Shown here in pieces: positions 16,602 through 25,291 of a stretch of DNA of 64,000 nucleotides. The stretch is taken from positions 1-64,000 of the forward strand of contig NZ_JAUTDO010000002.1 in NCBI RefSeq assembly GCF_030646165.1. Reading direction: 5' to 3'. Each line of letters begins with the position of its first letter. The stretch's first letter is position 1. Made by a program: the position numbers and the translations under genes. The DNA is from Conexibacter sp. CPCC 206217. GTDB taxonomy: Bacteria; Actinomycetota; Thermoleophilia; Solirubrobacterales; Solirubrobacteraceae. The notes beneath the pieces were generated by a model that saw only the letters and a list, made by a program, of their open reading frames with translations, did not search any database and was not told the DNA's origin.

Positions 16602-17279
16602 ATGCGCGTCGTGCTGAACGGGACGATCGGCGATCTGCTCCCTTCGGCGCTCGCGGTCGCGTTGAGCCCGATCCCGATCGTGGCCATCGTGGGCGTGCTC
16701 GGCGGCCAGCACGCCCGCACGGCGGGACCGGCGTTCGCGGCAGGCTGGATCGCGGGACTGGTGACGGTCAGCACCGCCGTCGTGCTGCTCGTCGCGGGCA
16801 CCACCGATCCCGGCGGAGACGACGCTGGCCTCGACTGGTGGAAGATCGCGATCGGGATCCTGTTCCTCGCGATGGCCGCAAAGCAGTGGACCAAGCGCCC
16901 AAGGCGCGATGCGACGCCGGAGGAGCCGAGCTGGATGGCGACGCTCGACCGCGCGGGCCCCGGGCGCGCAGCGGTGCTCGGCGCCGCCCTCGCGGCAGCG
17001 AACCCCAAGAACCTCGCGCTGACGCTCACCGCGGCGGCATCGATCGCCGAGGCGGGACTCGATACGACCGGGACCGCACTGGCGCTCGCCGTCTACGTCG
17101 TGATCGGCTCGACGACCGTCGCCGGCTCGGTCGCCTTCCACCTCGCAGCCGGTGAGCGCGCCGCCCGTCCGCTTGCCGAGATCAAGCAGTTCATGGCCGA
17201 CAACAACGCCGTGATCATGACGGTCGTGCTGCTGCTGCTCGGCGCGAAGCTGCTCGGCGACGGTCTCGCCGGCCTCTGA
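16602..17279 (+). CDS. GAP-family (Sap/SfLAP-like) membrane protein
   Basis: A 225-residue protein with six likely membrane segments. The N-terminal GDLLPSALAVALSPIPIVAI and the repeat-like AANPKNLALTLTAAASIAEAG are typical of the GAP family found in actinobacteria, which is related to LysE-type exporters and has been linked to glycopeptidolipid export. ATG 16602 follows a GAGAGG site with short spacing. It stands alone between the MMPL remnant and the convergent rph gene, and the two stops are only six bases apart. The substrate is unknown. Confidence 0.82.
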   Translation: MRVVLNGTIGDLLPSALAVALSPIPIVAIVGVLGGQHARTAGPAFAAGWIAGLVTVSTAVVLLVAGTTDPGGDDAGLDWWKIAIGILFLAMAAKQWTKRPRRDATPEEPSWMATLDRAGPGRAAVLGAALAAANPKNLALTLTAAASIAEAGLDTTGTALALAVYVVIGSTTVAGSVAFHLAAGERAARPLAEIKQFMADNNAVIMTVVLLLLGAKLLGDGLAGL

Positions 17280-17285
17280 CTCGCC

Positions 17286-19919
17286 CTAGTCCAGGATCTC
17301 GACGTACCCGTCCGTTCCGTGCACGCGGATGCGCTGGCCGTCCTGGATCAGCCTGGTGGCATGCTCCACCCCGACGACGGCCGGGAGGCCGTACTCGCGT
17401 GCGACGACCGCGCCGTGCGTCATCAGGCCGCCCGCCTCCGTCACCAAACCTTCGATCGCCACGAACAGCGGGGACCAGCTGGGGTCCGTGTAGGCGGTGA
17501 CGAGGATGTCGCCGGGTTCCAGCTCGGCCTGCGCCATGTCGAGGATGACACGGGCCCGGCCCTCGATCGTCCCGCTGGAGACCGGCAGGCCGATCAGCGC
17601 GCCGGCCGGCGCGTCGTCGCGCCGGTATGCGCCGGCGACGACCTCACCGTCCGAGGTGATCACCCGCGGCGGCGTGAGCGCCTGATGGGACCGGAACGCC
17701 TCCTTGCGCCGGCCGATCAACTGGTAGTCGACGCGTCCTCCGCGCACGGCGTCGTGGAACTCCTGGAGCGTGAGGTGGAAGACGTCTTCGACGTCACGCA
17801 GCACCCCGGCTTGCGCGAGCCGCGCGGCCTCGTCCAGCAGCGCCCGCTTGTAGATGAAGTAGCGGCTGACGATGAAGTACTTCGGATACTCCCGGTACCC
17901 GATGAAGGTCCGGACGCGATCGATCATCCGCTTCGTCGCGTCGGCCTTCGCCGCGCCGTCCGGGAGCGCCCGCAGGCGCTCCAGCAGCTCCCGCTCCTTC
18001 TCCAGCGCCTCCCGCCGCCCCTGCTCGAAGCGCCGCTCGCCGTCACCAGGCTCGGAGTTCCTGACGTTGCCGAGGATCAGCGGCAGGAGCGTGGTCGGGC
18101 GTTCGCTCCAACGCGGCCGCGTGATGTCGATCTCGCCGACGCAGCGCATGCCGTACCTGTCGAGGAAGGCCGCGATCGCAGCGCGCGCTCGGGACCCGCC
18201 CGCGAGCGCGGGAAGCTCGTCGACGAAGCCGTCGTCCTCGGCAGTCTGCAGAAACGCCACCACCTCCGGATAGGGGCGGATCGCGTCCGCGACGTCCAGC
18301 AGCGCCAGCCCCATCTCCGAGGTGACGTTGTCGGGGACGGACTGCGTCAGCGTGTCAGCCACGTTCTTCTCGCCCAGCCACTCCTGCAGCCTCTCGTTGA
18401 GCCACCCCGTGGCGTCCATCGCACCCATGAACACCTGGTGGCTGCGCGGATCGAAGAGAATCCGCTTCAGCTCCTGGACGTCCGCCAGGACGAAGTCGAG
18501 CAGCGCCGCTCCGGACTTCGACCGTATCTCGCGCGCGAGGGCGGCGTTCGAGACCTCGCAGCCCTCGATCAGCTCGGTGACGATCGCCGGGTCGGTCTCG
18601 ATCGGACCCGGCGCGTCGCGCGGCGGCGCGCCAGCGGCACCTGCGGGCCCCGCCGGCCCCGCGTCCGGCGCCAACGGGACGAAGTCGTCGCGCTCGAGGA
18701 CGGTCCGCAGCGCGTCTCCCATCAGCGGATCGGCCGTCTCCATAGTCTCGAGGATGCCTGCGCGCGCCGCCGCCGAGGTCAGCCGCGGCGCGACGTCGAC
18801 GAACAGCCGCCCGCCGGCCTCGTACATCCGCGGGAAGGCCGTCAGCTGCCAGAGCGAGAGCCCGAGCGGCTTCATCGGGTCGGTCATCATCTGCTGGTGG
18901 CCGACGGAGAGGTAGACGTGGTTCGCGTCGTCGCCCGCGTCGGGGATCGGGAACAGCGTCGTGATCGGCCGGCTCTGGACGATCTGGAAGCCGTCGCCGA
19001 CCAGGCACCACTCGATGTCCTGCGGACGGCCGAAGTGCGCCTCGATCCGCCGGCCCAGCTGCGCGAGCCGCACGACCTCCGCGTCCGTCAGCGCCGGCTG
19101 CCGCCGCTGCGCCGGACCGATCAGCTGCTCCTGCGTGCCGCCGCCCGGCAGCGGGTACACCGCGAGCTGCTTGTCGCCGACCGCCCTGTCGACGATCTCC
19201 CCGTCGCGCACCTTGTACGCGTCGGCATTGACGAGACCTGAGACGAGCGCCTCGCCGAGGCCGAAGCTCGCCTCGACGCAGGAGACCTTGCGGTTGGACG
19301 TGCCCGGGTCGGCCGTGAAGAGGATGCCGGAGGCGTGCGGGAAGGCCATCTGCTGCACGACCACCGCCATCTGCACCTCGCGGTGGTCGAAGCCGTTGCG
19401 CAGGCGATAGGTGACGGCCCGCGCGGTGAACAGCGAGGCCCAGCAGCGGCTGACGTGCTGGAGGATCGCCGCCGGCCCGATCACGTTCAGGTACGTGTCC
19501 TGCTGGCCCGCGAACGATGCCGTCGGCAGGTCCTCCGCCGTCGCGCTCGAGCGAATCGCGTATGCGGCGTGCTCCCCGAGCCGCGCGAGCGCGGCGCCGA
19601 TCGCCGCCGTCACGTCGTCGGGAATCGCGACCCATTCGATGATCCGACGGATCTCCGCGCTGAGCGTGCCGATCGCCTCGCGGTCGTCCGGGTCCAGGCG
19701 CGACAGCCGGTCGAGCCGATCGCCGATCGACGGCGCGTCCGCCACGATCCGCCGGAACGCGTCCGTCGTCACGCAGAAGCCGGCCGGCACGCGGACGCCC
19801 TCGATCCGCGACAGCGTCCCCAGGTGCGCGCCCTTGCCGCCGACGACCGCCGCCTGCGTCTCGTCGATCGCTTGAAAGTCCAGCACGGCGACCGTCGCCG
19901 TCTGCTCCTCAGTGCCCAT
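17286..19919 (-). CDS. rph: Rifampin phosphotransferase
   Basis: An 877-residue, three-domain dikinase-like enzyme. The N-terminal ATP-grasp (about 1-320) contains GGKGAHLGTLSRI, IRSSATAEDLPTASFAGQQD and DIEWCLVGDGFQIVQSRPIT. A middle rifamycin-binding domain follows (about 320-750). The C-terminal swivelling domain carries the catalytic histidine in GGLMTHGAVVAREYGLPAV. It resembles PEP synthase, but length and layout fit rifamycin-inactivating phosphotransferases, which phosphorylate the ansa-chain hydroxyl with ATP. ATG 19919 has an AGAGGAG ribosome site. A rifamycin-associated element lies 48 bases upstream, strongly supporting the call. An MFS gene just upstream may add efflux. Confidence 0.9.
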   Translation of the reverse strand: MGTEEQTATVAVLDFQAIDETQAAVVGGKGAHLGTLSRIEGVRVPAGFCVTTDAFRRIVADAPSIGDRLDRLSRLDPDDREAIGTLSAEIRRIIEWVAIPDDVTAAIGAALARLGEHAAYAIRSSATAEDLPTASFAGQQDTYLNVIGPAAILQHVSRCWASLFTARAVTYRLRNGFDHREVQMAVVVQQMAFPHASGILFTADPGTSNRKVSCVEASFGLGEALVSGLVNADAYKVRDGEIVDRAVGDKQLAVYPLPGGGTQEQLIGPAQRRQPALTDAEVVRLAQLGRRIEAHFGRPQDIEWCLVGDGFQIVQSRPITTLFPIPDAGDDANHVYLSVGHQQMMTDPMKPLGLSLWQLTAFPRMYEAGGRLFVDVAPRLTSAAARAGILETMETADPLMGDALRTVLERDDFVPLAPDAGPAGPAGAAGAPPRDAPGPIETDPAIVTELIEGCEVSNAALAREIRSKSGAALLDFVLADVQELKRILFDPRSHQVFMGAMDATGWLNERLQEWLGEKNVADTLTQSVPDNVTSEMGLALLDVADAIRPYPEVVAFLQTAEDDGFVDELPALAGGSRARAAIAAFLDRYGMRCVGEIDITRPRWSERPTTLLPLILGNVRNSEPGDGERRFEQGRREALEKERELLERLRALPDGAAKADATKRMIDRVRTFIGYREYPKYFIVSRYFIYKRALLDEAARLAQAGVLRDVEDVFHLTLQEFHDAVRGGRVDYQLIGRRKEAFRSHQALTPPRVITSDGEVVAGAYRRDDAPAGALIGLPVSSGTIEGRARVILDMAQAELEPGDILVTAYTDPSWSPLFVAIEGLVTEAGGLMTHGAVVAREYGLPAVVGVEHATRLIQDGQRIRVHGTDGYVEILD

Positions 19920-21243
19920 CACGTCGCTCCTCTGTCGCATTGCGACGAGCGAGTATGAGGCACACCGGGGGGCTTGAAACAAGCCCCCCTGGCAGCGATA
20001 CTTTGGATGTGGCGGGGGTCGTGGAGGCCCCGCGACGCGGCAGCAGCAGCGGGCTGGCGAGCATCAGCAGCCCCGCAATCGCGATCGCCGCCCGGGGGCT
20101 GGTGAGCCCGGCGAGCAGGCCGCCGAGCGCGGTGAAGAGCGCGATCGACGCCTGTTGACCGATCGACCAGGCCGACAGCGTGCGGGCGACGCGGTGCTGC
20201 GGAGTGTGCTGCAGCCGGTAGGTCGCGAGCACCGGGTTGTACAGGCTCATGCTGACGACGATCGCCAGCTCGACGGCCATCACGATCGCGAGGCCGACCA
20301 CGCCGGGACGCGCGAACGCGAGCCCGACCAGCCAGACGGCGCGCAGCGTGCCGACGACCCGGAAGACCCACTGCTGGCCGTGGCGGGCCACGACCCGGCG
20401 GGCCAGCCGTGAGCCGATCAGCCCGCCGAGGCAGGGCGCGGCGAAGGCGAGCCCGTACTGCCAGGGCGGAAACCCGAGTTCGCGCAGCAGCAGCACGGCC
20501 AGCAGCGGCTCGGTGGCCATGATCAGACCGGCGACGAGCATGTTGTTGAGGTAGAGCGCCCGCAGGCGGGGGTGGGTCAGGATGTGCCGCCAGCCGTCGA
20601 GCAGCTCGCCGGCCCGCACGCGGCCCGTCGCGGACCTCGGCGGGGCTTCTTCGCGGCCGCGGATCGCGGCGATGCCCAGCGCCGAGAGCAGGTAGCTGAG
20701 CGCGTCGGCGACGACGCTGGTGACCGGCCCGAACAGGCCGATCGCCGCCCCGCCCAGCGGCGGCCCGACCGCGAGCGAGCTCCAGTTCGTCGACTCGAAG
20801 CGGGCGTTGGCCACCAGCAGGTCGTCGGACGGCACCAGCGTCTTGAGGTAGGCGCCGCCGGCGGCGTTGAACGCGATCTTGGACGCGGCGACGATTGCCG
20901 AGACGACGAGCAGCTGGACGAGGCTCAGCCGGCCGAAGGCGTACGCGAACGGGATCGTCGCCACCGCCGCGAAGCGCGCCAGGTCCATCGCGATCATCAC
21001 CGGCCGCTTGCGGCGGAACTCCACCCACGGCGCGAGCCGCAGCGCGATCAGCGCGCCCACAGCCGGCCCGACCGCGGCCAGCGCGGACACCTCGGCCGGG
21101 CTGGCGCGCAGCACCAGAACGGCGATCAACGGCAGCGCGCCGAGCGCCAGCCCAGAGCCGTAGGCGCTGACCGCATAGGCCGCCCACAGCCAGCCGAACT
21201 GCCTCTCCAGCGATGGTCTCGCCACCGAACCCCGATCTCTCAT
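19909..21243 (-). CDS. MFS transporter (probable drug efflux)
   Basis: A roughly 444-residue major facilitator with about 10-12 membrane segments, similar in layout to the MFS_3/enterobactin-exporter group: FGWLWAAYAVSAYGSGLALG at the first helix, EFRRKRPVMIAMDLARF in loop 2-3 and LPRRGAS after the last helix. Its last 35 residues are hydrophilic and encoded across the RAE and rph promoter, so they may not be functional. The stop lies 11 bases inside rph. ATG 21243 is chosen because a palindrome surrounds the alternative ATG 21267. Position beside rph suggests a rifamycin or related exporter (inference). It is divergent from a LysR gene. Confidence 0.85.
   Translation of the reverse strand: MRDRGSVARPSLERQFGWLWAAYAVSAYGSGLALGALPLIAVLVLRASPAEVSALAAVGPAVGALIALRLAPWVEFRRKRPVMIAMDLARFAAVATIPFAYAFGRLSLVQLLVVSAIVAASKIAFNAAGGAYLKTLVPSDDLLVANARFESTNWSSLAVGPPLGGAAIGLFGPVTSVVADALSYLLSALGIAAIRGREEAPPRSATGRVRAGELLDGWRHILTHPRLRALYLNNMLVAGLIMATEPLLAVLLLRELGFPPWQYGLAFAAPCLGGLIGSRLARRVVARHGQQWVFRVVGTLRAVWLVGLAFARPGVVGLAIVMAVELAIVVSMSLYNPVLATYRLQHTPQHRVARTLSAWSIGQQASIALFTALGGLLAGLTSPRAAIAIAGLLMLASPLLLPRRGASTTPATSKVSLPGGLVSSPPVCLILARRNATEERRDGH
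19967..19989. promoter_or_regulatory. Rifamycin-associated element (RAE) upstream of rph
   Basis: A perfect 10-base inverted repeat with a three-base centre; its core GGGGCTTGAAACAAGCCCC fits the published RAE consensus GGGGCTTGCGGCAAGGCCC, which drives rifamycin-induced expression in actinomycetes. It lies 48 bases before the rph start, with CATACT as a possible -10 between. It is embedded in the last codons of the upstream MFS gene. No T-tract follows, so a terminator is less likely. Confidence 0.8.
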
Positions 21244-21256
21244 CGCACAACGTTTC

Positions 21257-21337
21257 TTTGATCGCATGGGATCAAATCAACGCCGTCACAGGGGATCAAA
21301 CAACCGCTTCGATCACACGACACAACGTCGCGTTGTG
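21257..21337. promoter_or_regulatory. Palindromes between the MFS and LysR genes
   Basis: Two inverted repeats stand out: TTTGATC-N6-GATCAAA at 21257-21276 and CACAACG-TCG-CGTTGTG at 21321-21337. Another CACAACG half-site is at 21246-21252, and GGGATCAAA recurs at 21268 and 21292. The second palindrome is directly upstream of the LysR -10 (TAGAGT) and is the best candidate for the regulator's binding site. Confidence 0.55.
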
Positions 21338-21354
21338 CAGATAGAGTCGTAACC

Positions 21355-22296
21355 GTGGATCTCGACGTAGTGCACACCTTTGTCGTGGCCGCGGACGCCG
21401 GCCAGTTCCAGAAGGCCGCCGCCGTGTTGTCGATCACCCAGCAGGCCGTCTCCAAGCGCATCTCGATGTTGGAGAAGGAGCTGGACGTGCGCCTCTTCAC
21501 CCGCACGGCGCGCGGCGCCCAGCTCACGATCGACGGGCAGGCGTTCCTCCCGCACGCCCGCGAGCTGGTGCGGGTGCAACGGCGGGCCGCGGACTCCGTG
21601 CGACCGGGCCGGCGCGCGCTGCGCATCGACGTCATGAGCTACCGCACCGCCCCCGCCGCCGTGGTGCGCGGGTTCCACCAGGCGTACCCCGAGATCGAAC
21701 TCGACCTCGTGACGATCGTCGACAGCGCGCCGGCGGCGATCGCCGCGATCGAAGCCGGGACGATCGACGCCTCGTTCCGGGCCGTTGGCTCCCCCGTGTC
21801 GAGACTGCCACCGGGGATCGCGGCGATGCCGGCGGTCGACGACGCGCACCAGTTGCTCGTCGGTCCCGCCCATCCGCTCGCCTCCGCCCGCTCGGTCACC
21901 CTCGTCGAGCTGGTCGGCCAGCGAATCTGGATGCCCGGCATGCTCCCGGGCAGCGAGTGGGACCTCTACTACTACGACCTCGCCGACGCGTTCGGGCTCA
22001 CGATCGAGCGGGTCGGGCCGCACTTCGGAACCGAGCACGTGCTCGACGTGCTCGCCGAGTCCGAGACGCTCGGGAACCTCGCCGGGGAGCACACGAAGTA
22101 CCTCTGGCCCGACCGCTACGACCTCCGCCGCATCCCGATCCAAGACCCCACGCCCGTCTACCCGATGTCACTGATCTGGCGCCACGACAACCCGCACCCC
22201 GCGCTCGCCAGGCTTCGCGATCACCTCGCCACCAGACGAACCGGCGTGTCCGACAGCGACGTCTGGATTCCGAGCTGGGGACGCCGCAAGGCCTGA
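21355..22296 (+). CDS. LysR-family transcriptional regulator
   Basis: A 313-residue regulator with an N-terminal winged helix (VHTFVVAADAGQFQKAAAVL, SITQQAVSKRISMLEKEL) and a type 2 periplasmic-binding-like effector domain (from about residue 90). GTG 21355 lies seven bases after TAGAGT, so the transcript is probably leaderless. It is divergent from the MFS transporter and most likely controls it; LysR proteins usually also repress themselves. The inducer is unknown. Confidence 0.9.
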   Translation: MDLDVVHTFVVAADAGQFQKAAAVLSITQQAVSKRISMLEKELDVRLFTRTARGAQLTIDGQAFLPHARELVRVQRRAADSVRPGRRALRIDVMSYRTAPAAVVRGFHQAYPEIELDLVTIVDSAPAAIAAIEAGTIDASFRAVGSPVSRLPPGIAAMPAVDDAHQLLVGPAHPLASARSVTLVELVGQRIWMPGMLPGSEWDLYYYDLADAFGLTIERVGPHFGTEHVLDVLAESETLGNLAGEHTKYLWPDRYDLRRIPIQDPTPVYPMSLIWRHDNPHPALARLRDHLATRRTGVSDSDVWIPSWGRRKA

Positions 22297-22328
22297 CACG
22301 GCGCGATGCGCACCCACGCGCCGCGCGC

Positions 22329-22478
22329 TCAGGCGAAGGCCGCGCGCAGACGCTGCTCGATCAAGCTGGCGATGCCGTCACGGTCCTGGTCGCGGAGCGG
22401 TGCTCCGCGCGTCAGGACCACGGTGATCATCCCGACGGCCCGGCCCTCCTGCACCACGATCATCTCCGCCGGGAGCTC
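22329..22478 (-). pseudogene. C-terminal remnant of an unrecognised protein
   Basis: The minus strand gives 48 residues after the TetR stop, LELPAEMIVVQEGRAVGMIT then VVLTRGAPLRDQDRDGIASL, ending at a TGA at 22329. The pattern (strand-strand-turn-helix, ending RAAFA) resembles the end of sensor-type lipoproteins, but the family cannot be named. There is no upstream start besides an internal ATG and no ribosome site, so it is probably a gene scar. A very small intact gene of about 43 codons is the alternative. Confidence 0.35.
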
Positions 22479-23014
22479 TAGCGCTGCGTACGCAGCCCGT
22501 CGAGGATGAAGCTCAGCATCCGCTGTGAGCGTTCCGCCTCGCCCTCTGGCGCGCGCCAGAGGGCGCCCGTGAGCAGGAGCACGTCGGCGGCGTCGGTGTC
22601 GTCGCGGATGCTCCCGTCTCGTTGACCCGCTTCGAGCATCTGGGTGATCGCGGCGATGACGGGCCCGTAGCTCTGCTCGGTGACCGACTGACGGGCGCCG
22701 GGGCTGAGGGCGTCGCCGAGACCGTGCTTCACCCGCATCGAGCGCACCAGCTCCGTGATCCAGCTGCGGAGCGCGTCCAGCGGGGTCTTCGTCGCGAGCA
22801 GCTCCGGCACGGAGCCGACCAGCAGCTCGATATCGCGTCGATAGACGGCGAGGACGAGCGCCTCGCGCGTCGGGAAGTGCCGATAGAGCGTGCCGGGGCC
22901 CACGTTGGCCCGTCGAGCGATCTGGTTGAGCGACGTGTCGCCGGATTCTTCGAAGGCCCGGCGAGCGACTTCGAGGATGCGGTCGCGGTTTTCGCGTGCA
23001 TCTGAGCGGACCAT
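22478..23014 (-). CDS. TetR-family repressor
   Basis: A 178-residue protein with a TetR helix-turn-helix (ILEVARRAFEESGDTSLNQI, RANVGPGTLYRHFPTREALV) and a divergent ligand-binding domain. ATG 23014 follows a good AGGAGG site. It stands head to head with an aldo/keto reductase, and two GGAGA-N2-TCTCC palindromes lie between them, so it likely represses both. Ligands are probably small aldehydes or ketones handled by the neighbour (inference). Confidence 0.92.
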   Translation of the reverse strand: MVRSDARENRDRILEVARRAFEESGDTSLNQIARRANVGPGTLYRHFPTREALVLAVYRRDIELLVGSVPELLATKTPLDALRSWITELVRSMRVKHGLGDALSPGARQSVTEQSYGPVIAAITQMLEAGQRDGSIRDDTDAADVLLLTGALWRAPEGEAERSQRMLSFILDGLRTQR

Positions 23015-23033
23015 CACAACTTCCCTCCTAAGT

Positions 23034-23070
23034 GGAGAGTTCTCCGCTATGTTGATTCGGAGACCTCTCC
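23034..23070. promoter_or_regulatory. Twin TetR operators
   Basis: Two perfect 12-base palindromes, GGAGAGTTCTCC (23034-23045) and GGAGACCTCTCC (23059-23070), are centred 25 bases apart. They lie inside a larger mirror arrangement AAGTGGAGAG...CTCTCCACTT. Each is flanked by GTG/CAC on its outer side. They lie between the divergent TetR and aldo/keto reductase starts. Confidence 0.75.
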
Positions 23071-23092
23071 ACTTACGATACAGGAGCACCCC

Positions 23093-24142
23093 ATGCGCTA
23101 CGTCAAGCTCGGCGGCACCGGCCTCGACATCTCCCCGATCGCGATCGGCGCGATGACCTACGGCGACCCGAGACGCGGCCATCCGGTCTGGTCACTGGAC
23201 GAGGCAGCCAGCCGCCCGCTGATCAAGCACGCGATCGAGGCCGGGATCAACTTCTTCGACACCGCGAACCTCTACTCGTACGGATCGAGCGAGGAGATCC
23301 TCGGCCGCGCGCTGAGGGACTTCGCCAACCGCGACGACGTCGTGATCGCGACCAAGCTGCGTCACCCGATGCGGCAGGCGCCGAACGGCAGGGGGCTTTC
23401 GCGCAAGGCGATCATGAGCGAGGTCGAGCACAGCCTGAAGCGGCTCGGGACCGACTACATCGACCTCTACCAGATCCATCGCAACGACCAGTCGACCCCG
23501 CTGGAGGAGACGCTCGAGGCGCTGCACGACCTCGTCAAGGCCGGCAAGGTCCGCTACCTGGGCGCGTCCTCGATGCACGCCTGGGAGTTCGCCAAGGCGC
23601 TGCACCTGCAGCGCGAGCACGGCTGGGCGCGCTTCGTCTCGATGCAGGATCACTACAACCTGCTGGCACGCGAGGAGGAGCGCGAGATGATCCCGCTCTG
23701 CCTGGACGCGGGCGTGGGGACGATCGTCTGGAGCCCGCTCGCGCGCGGCCGCCTGGCCCGCGCCTGGGACGAGGCGAAGTCGAGCGCACGCGCGGAGACC
23801 GACGGCGGCTACGCGGACCTGCTCTACACGGGAGCCACCGTCGACAGCGACCACGCGATCATCGACGCGGTCGGCGAGATCGCCGCGGCGCGTGGTGTGC
23901 CGCGCGCACAGATCGCGCTCGCCTGGCTGCACGGCAAGCCGGTCGTCGACGCGCCGCTGGTCGGCGCCAACAAGACGTCGCAGATCGACGACGCCGTCGC
24001 CTCCCTCGAGATCGAGCTGACGCTCGAAGAACTCGCGCAGCTCGAGCGACCGTACACGCCCCGGTCCGACTTCCAGGGCGTCTCGGACGACGCCGAGCTG
24101 CAGAAGATCATCGCGCAGATCCCCGGCTACGCCAACGCGTAG
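23093..24142 (+). CDS. Aldo/keto reductase
   Basis: A 349-residue (alpha/beta)8 NADPH-dependent oxidoreductase. Catalytic tetrad residues are visible: Asp and Tyr in FFDTANLYSYGSSEEILG, Lys in VVIATKLRHPM and His in DLYQIHRNDQST. It would reduce aldehydes or ketones in the cytoplasm. ATG 23093 follows AGGAG. It is controlled by the divergent TetR gene through twin palindromes. It belongs to the subgroup related to YajO/general stress AKRs; the substrate is unknown. Confidence 0.92.
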   Translation: MRYVKLGGTGLDISPIAIGAMTYGDPRRGHPVWSLDEAASRPLIKHAIEAGINFFDTANLYSYGSSEEILGRALRDFANRDDVVIATKLRHPMRQAPNGRGLSRKAIMSEVEHSLKRLGTDYIDLYQIHRNDQSTPLEETLEALHDLVKAGKVRYLGASSMHAWEFAKALHLQREHGWARFVSMQDHYNLLAREEEREMIPLCLDAGVGTIVWSPLARGRLARAWDEAKSSARAETDGGYADLLYTGATVDSDHAIIDAVGEIAAARGVPRAQIALAWLHGKPVVDAPLVGANKTSQIDDAVASLEIELTLEELAQLERPYTPRSDFQGVSDDAELQKIIAQIPGYANA

Positions 24143-24151
24143 CCGAGTGCT

Positions 24152-25291
24152 TCACGCGCGTTCCTCGGCGGCGGGCGGAGCCAGCGCGGCGACGACGTCC
24201 GCCGCCGCGCAGGTCGCCAGCGCGCGCAGGACGTCGTCGGGATCGATCCCCGCGAGGCGCGGGTGGTCGAGGTCGATGCCGATCGTCGCCTCGCGCTCGA
24301 CGCCGAGGCTTGCGCGCCCGTTCGCGGCGATCTCTCCCCACAGGTCGCCGGCCCCGCCGGCGCGCGCGAGGAGGGCGTGCCGTGTGCGGTGCGCCCGTCG
24401 CGCGAGCGTCTCCAGCTCGCGGACCTCCTCGAACGGGTCGACGATCACGTTGGAGTCGCTGCCGATCGCGACCCGCACGCCGGCGTCGCGATACGCCCTC
24501 GCGGGGAAGCAGCCGTCGCCGAGGCTGCCCTCGGTCGTCGGGCAGCTTGCGACGAGCGTGCGCGTGCGTGCGAGCGTGTCGATCTCGGCGGGCGTGACGT
24601 GGATGCCGTGGACGATCGTCGTGCGCTCGCCGAGAAACCCGCGCTCGGCCAGCAGCTCGATCGGCGAGCAGCCGTGCTCGGCCCGGCATTCATCCAGCTC
24701 GCGCGGCTGCTCGTGCGCGTGGATGTGGCGGACCAGGCCGTGCCGGTCGCTGTACTCCGCGATCGCGGCCAGCCAGTCGGCGGGGACCGCGCGCACGCTG
24801 TGCGCCGCGACGCCGACGCCGACGCCGTCCTGCCCGTCGGCCCACGCGCGCAGGCCGTCGACACGCGCGAGGAAGGCCTCGGGCGTCGGGTCCGCAAACC
24901 GCTGCTGACCGCGCACGAGCGCAATGCCGGCGCCGCCGCGGTGATAGGCGGCCGGCAGCAGGACGATCTGCAGGCCGACCTCCTGGGCGGCCTCGGCGAC
25001 GGCGATCGCCATCGCGTTCGGCTCGCCGTACGGCCGTCCGTCGGGCCGATGGTGGACGTAGTGGAACTCGCCGACGACGCCGTAGCCGGCGGCCCGCATC
25101 TCGGCATAGACGCGTCGGGCGACCTGCTTCATGCGCTCCGGATCGAGTCGGTCGACGGCGGAGAACATCGCGTCGCGCCAGGCCCAGAAGTCGTCGCCGG
25201 GGTCGCTGGTGCGTTCGGCGACCCCGCGCAGATCGCGCTGGAAGGCGTGCGAGTGGACGTTCGCCATCGCCGGGACGCGGTGGATCCTCAT
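24152..25291 (-). CDS. hutF: Formimidoylglutamate deiminase (short form)
   Basis: A 379-residue amidohydrolase-superfamily protein. Metal ligands are seen in MANVHSHAFQ, RHIHAHEQPRELDEC, TIVHGIHVTP and AIGSDSNVIVDP. It converts N-formimidoyl-glutamate to N-formyl-glutamate and ammonia, the fourth step of histidine degradation. It starts at ATG 25291 (ATGA overlap with the preceding gene). Family members are usually about 440-460 residues with a beta-sandwich before the HxH motif; here HxH is at residue about 13, so that N-terminal domain is missing. It is last in the hut operon. Confidence 0.88.
   Translation of the reverse strand: MRIHRVPAMANVHSHAFQRDLRGVAERTSDPGDDFWAWRDAMFSAVDRLDPERMKQVARRVYAEMRAAGYGVVGEFHYVHHRPDGRPYGEPNAMAIAVAEAAQEVGLQIVLLPAAYHRGGAGIALVRGQQRFADPTPEAFLARVDGLRAWADGQDGVGVGVAAHSVRAVPADWLAAIAEYSDRHGLVRHIHAHEQPRELDECRAEHGCSPIELLAERGFLGERTTIVHGIHVTPAEIDTLARTRTLVASCPTTEGSLGDGCFPARAYRDAGVRVAIGSDSNVIVDPFEEVRELETLARRAHRTRHALLARAGGAGDLWGEIAANGRASLGVEREATIGIDLDHPRLAGIDPDDVLRALATCAAADVVAALAPPAAEERA

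Noticed and set aside
17286..19919. Phosphoenolpyruvate synthase
   Set aside because: The domain order and the THGAVVAREYG swivel motif could suggest it, but the length, the middle domain and the upstream RAE fit rifampin phosphotransferase; PEP synthase has a C-terminal PEP-binding TIM barrel, which is absent.
19967..19989. Terminator of the MFS gene
   Set aside because: The repeat lies before the MFS stop, lacks a T-tract and matches the rifamycin-associated element, so a regulatory role is preferred.
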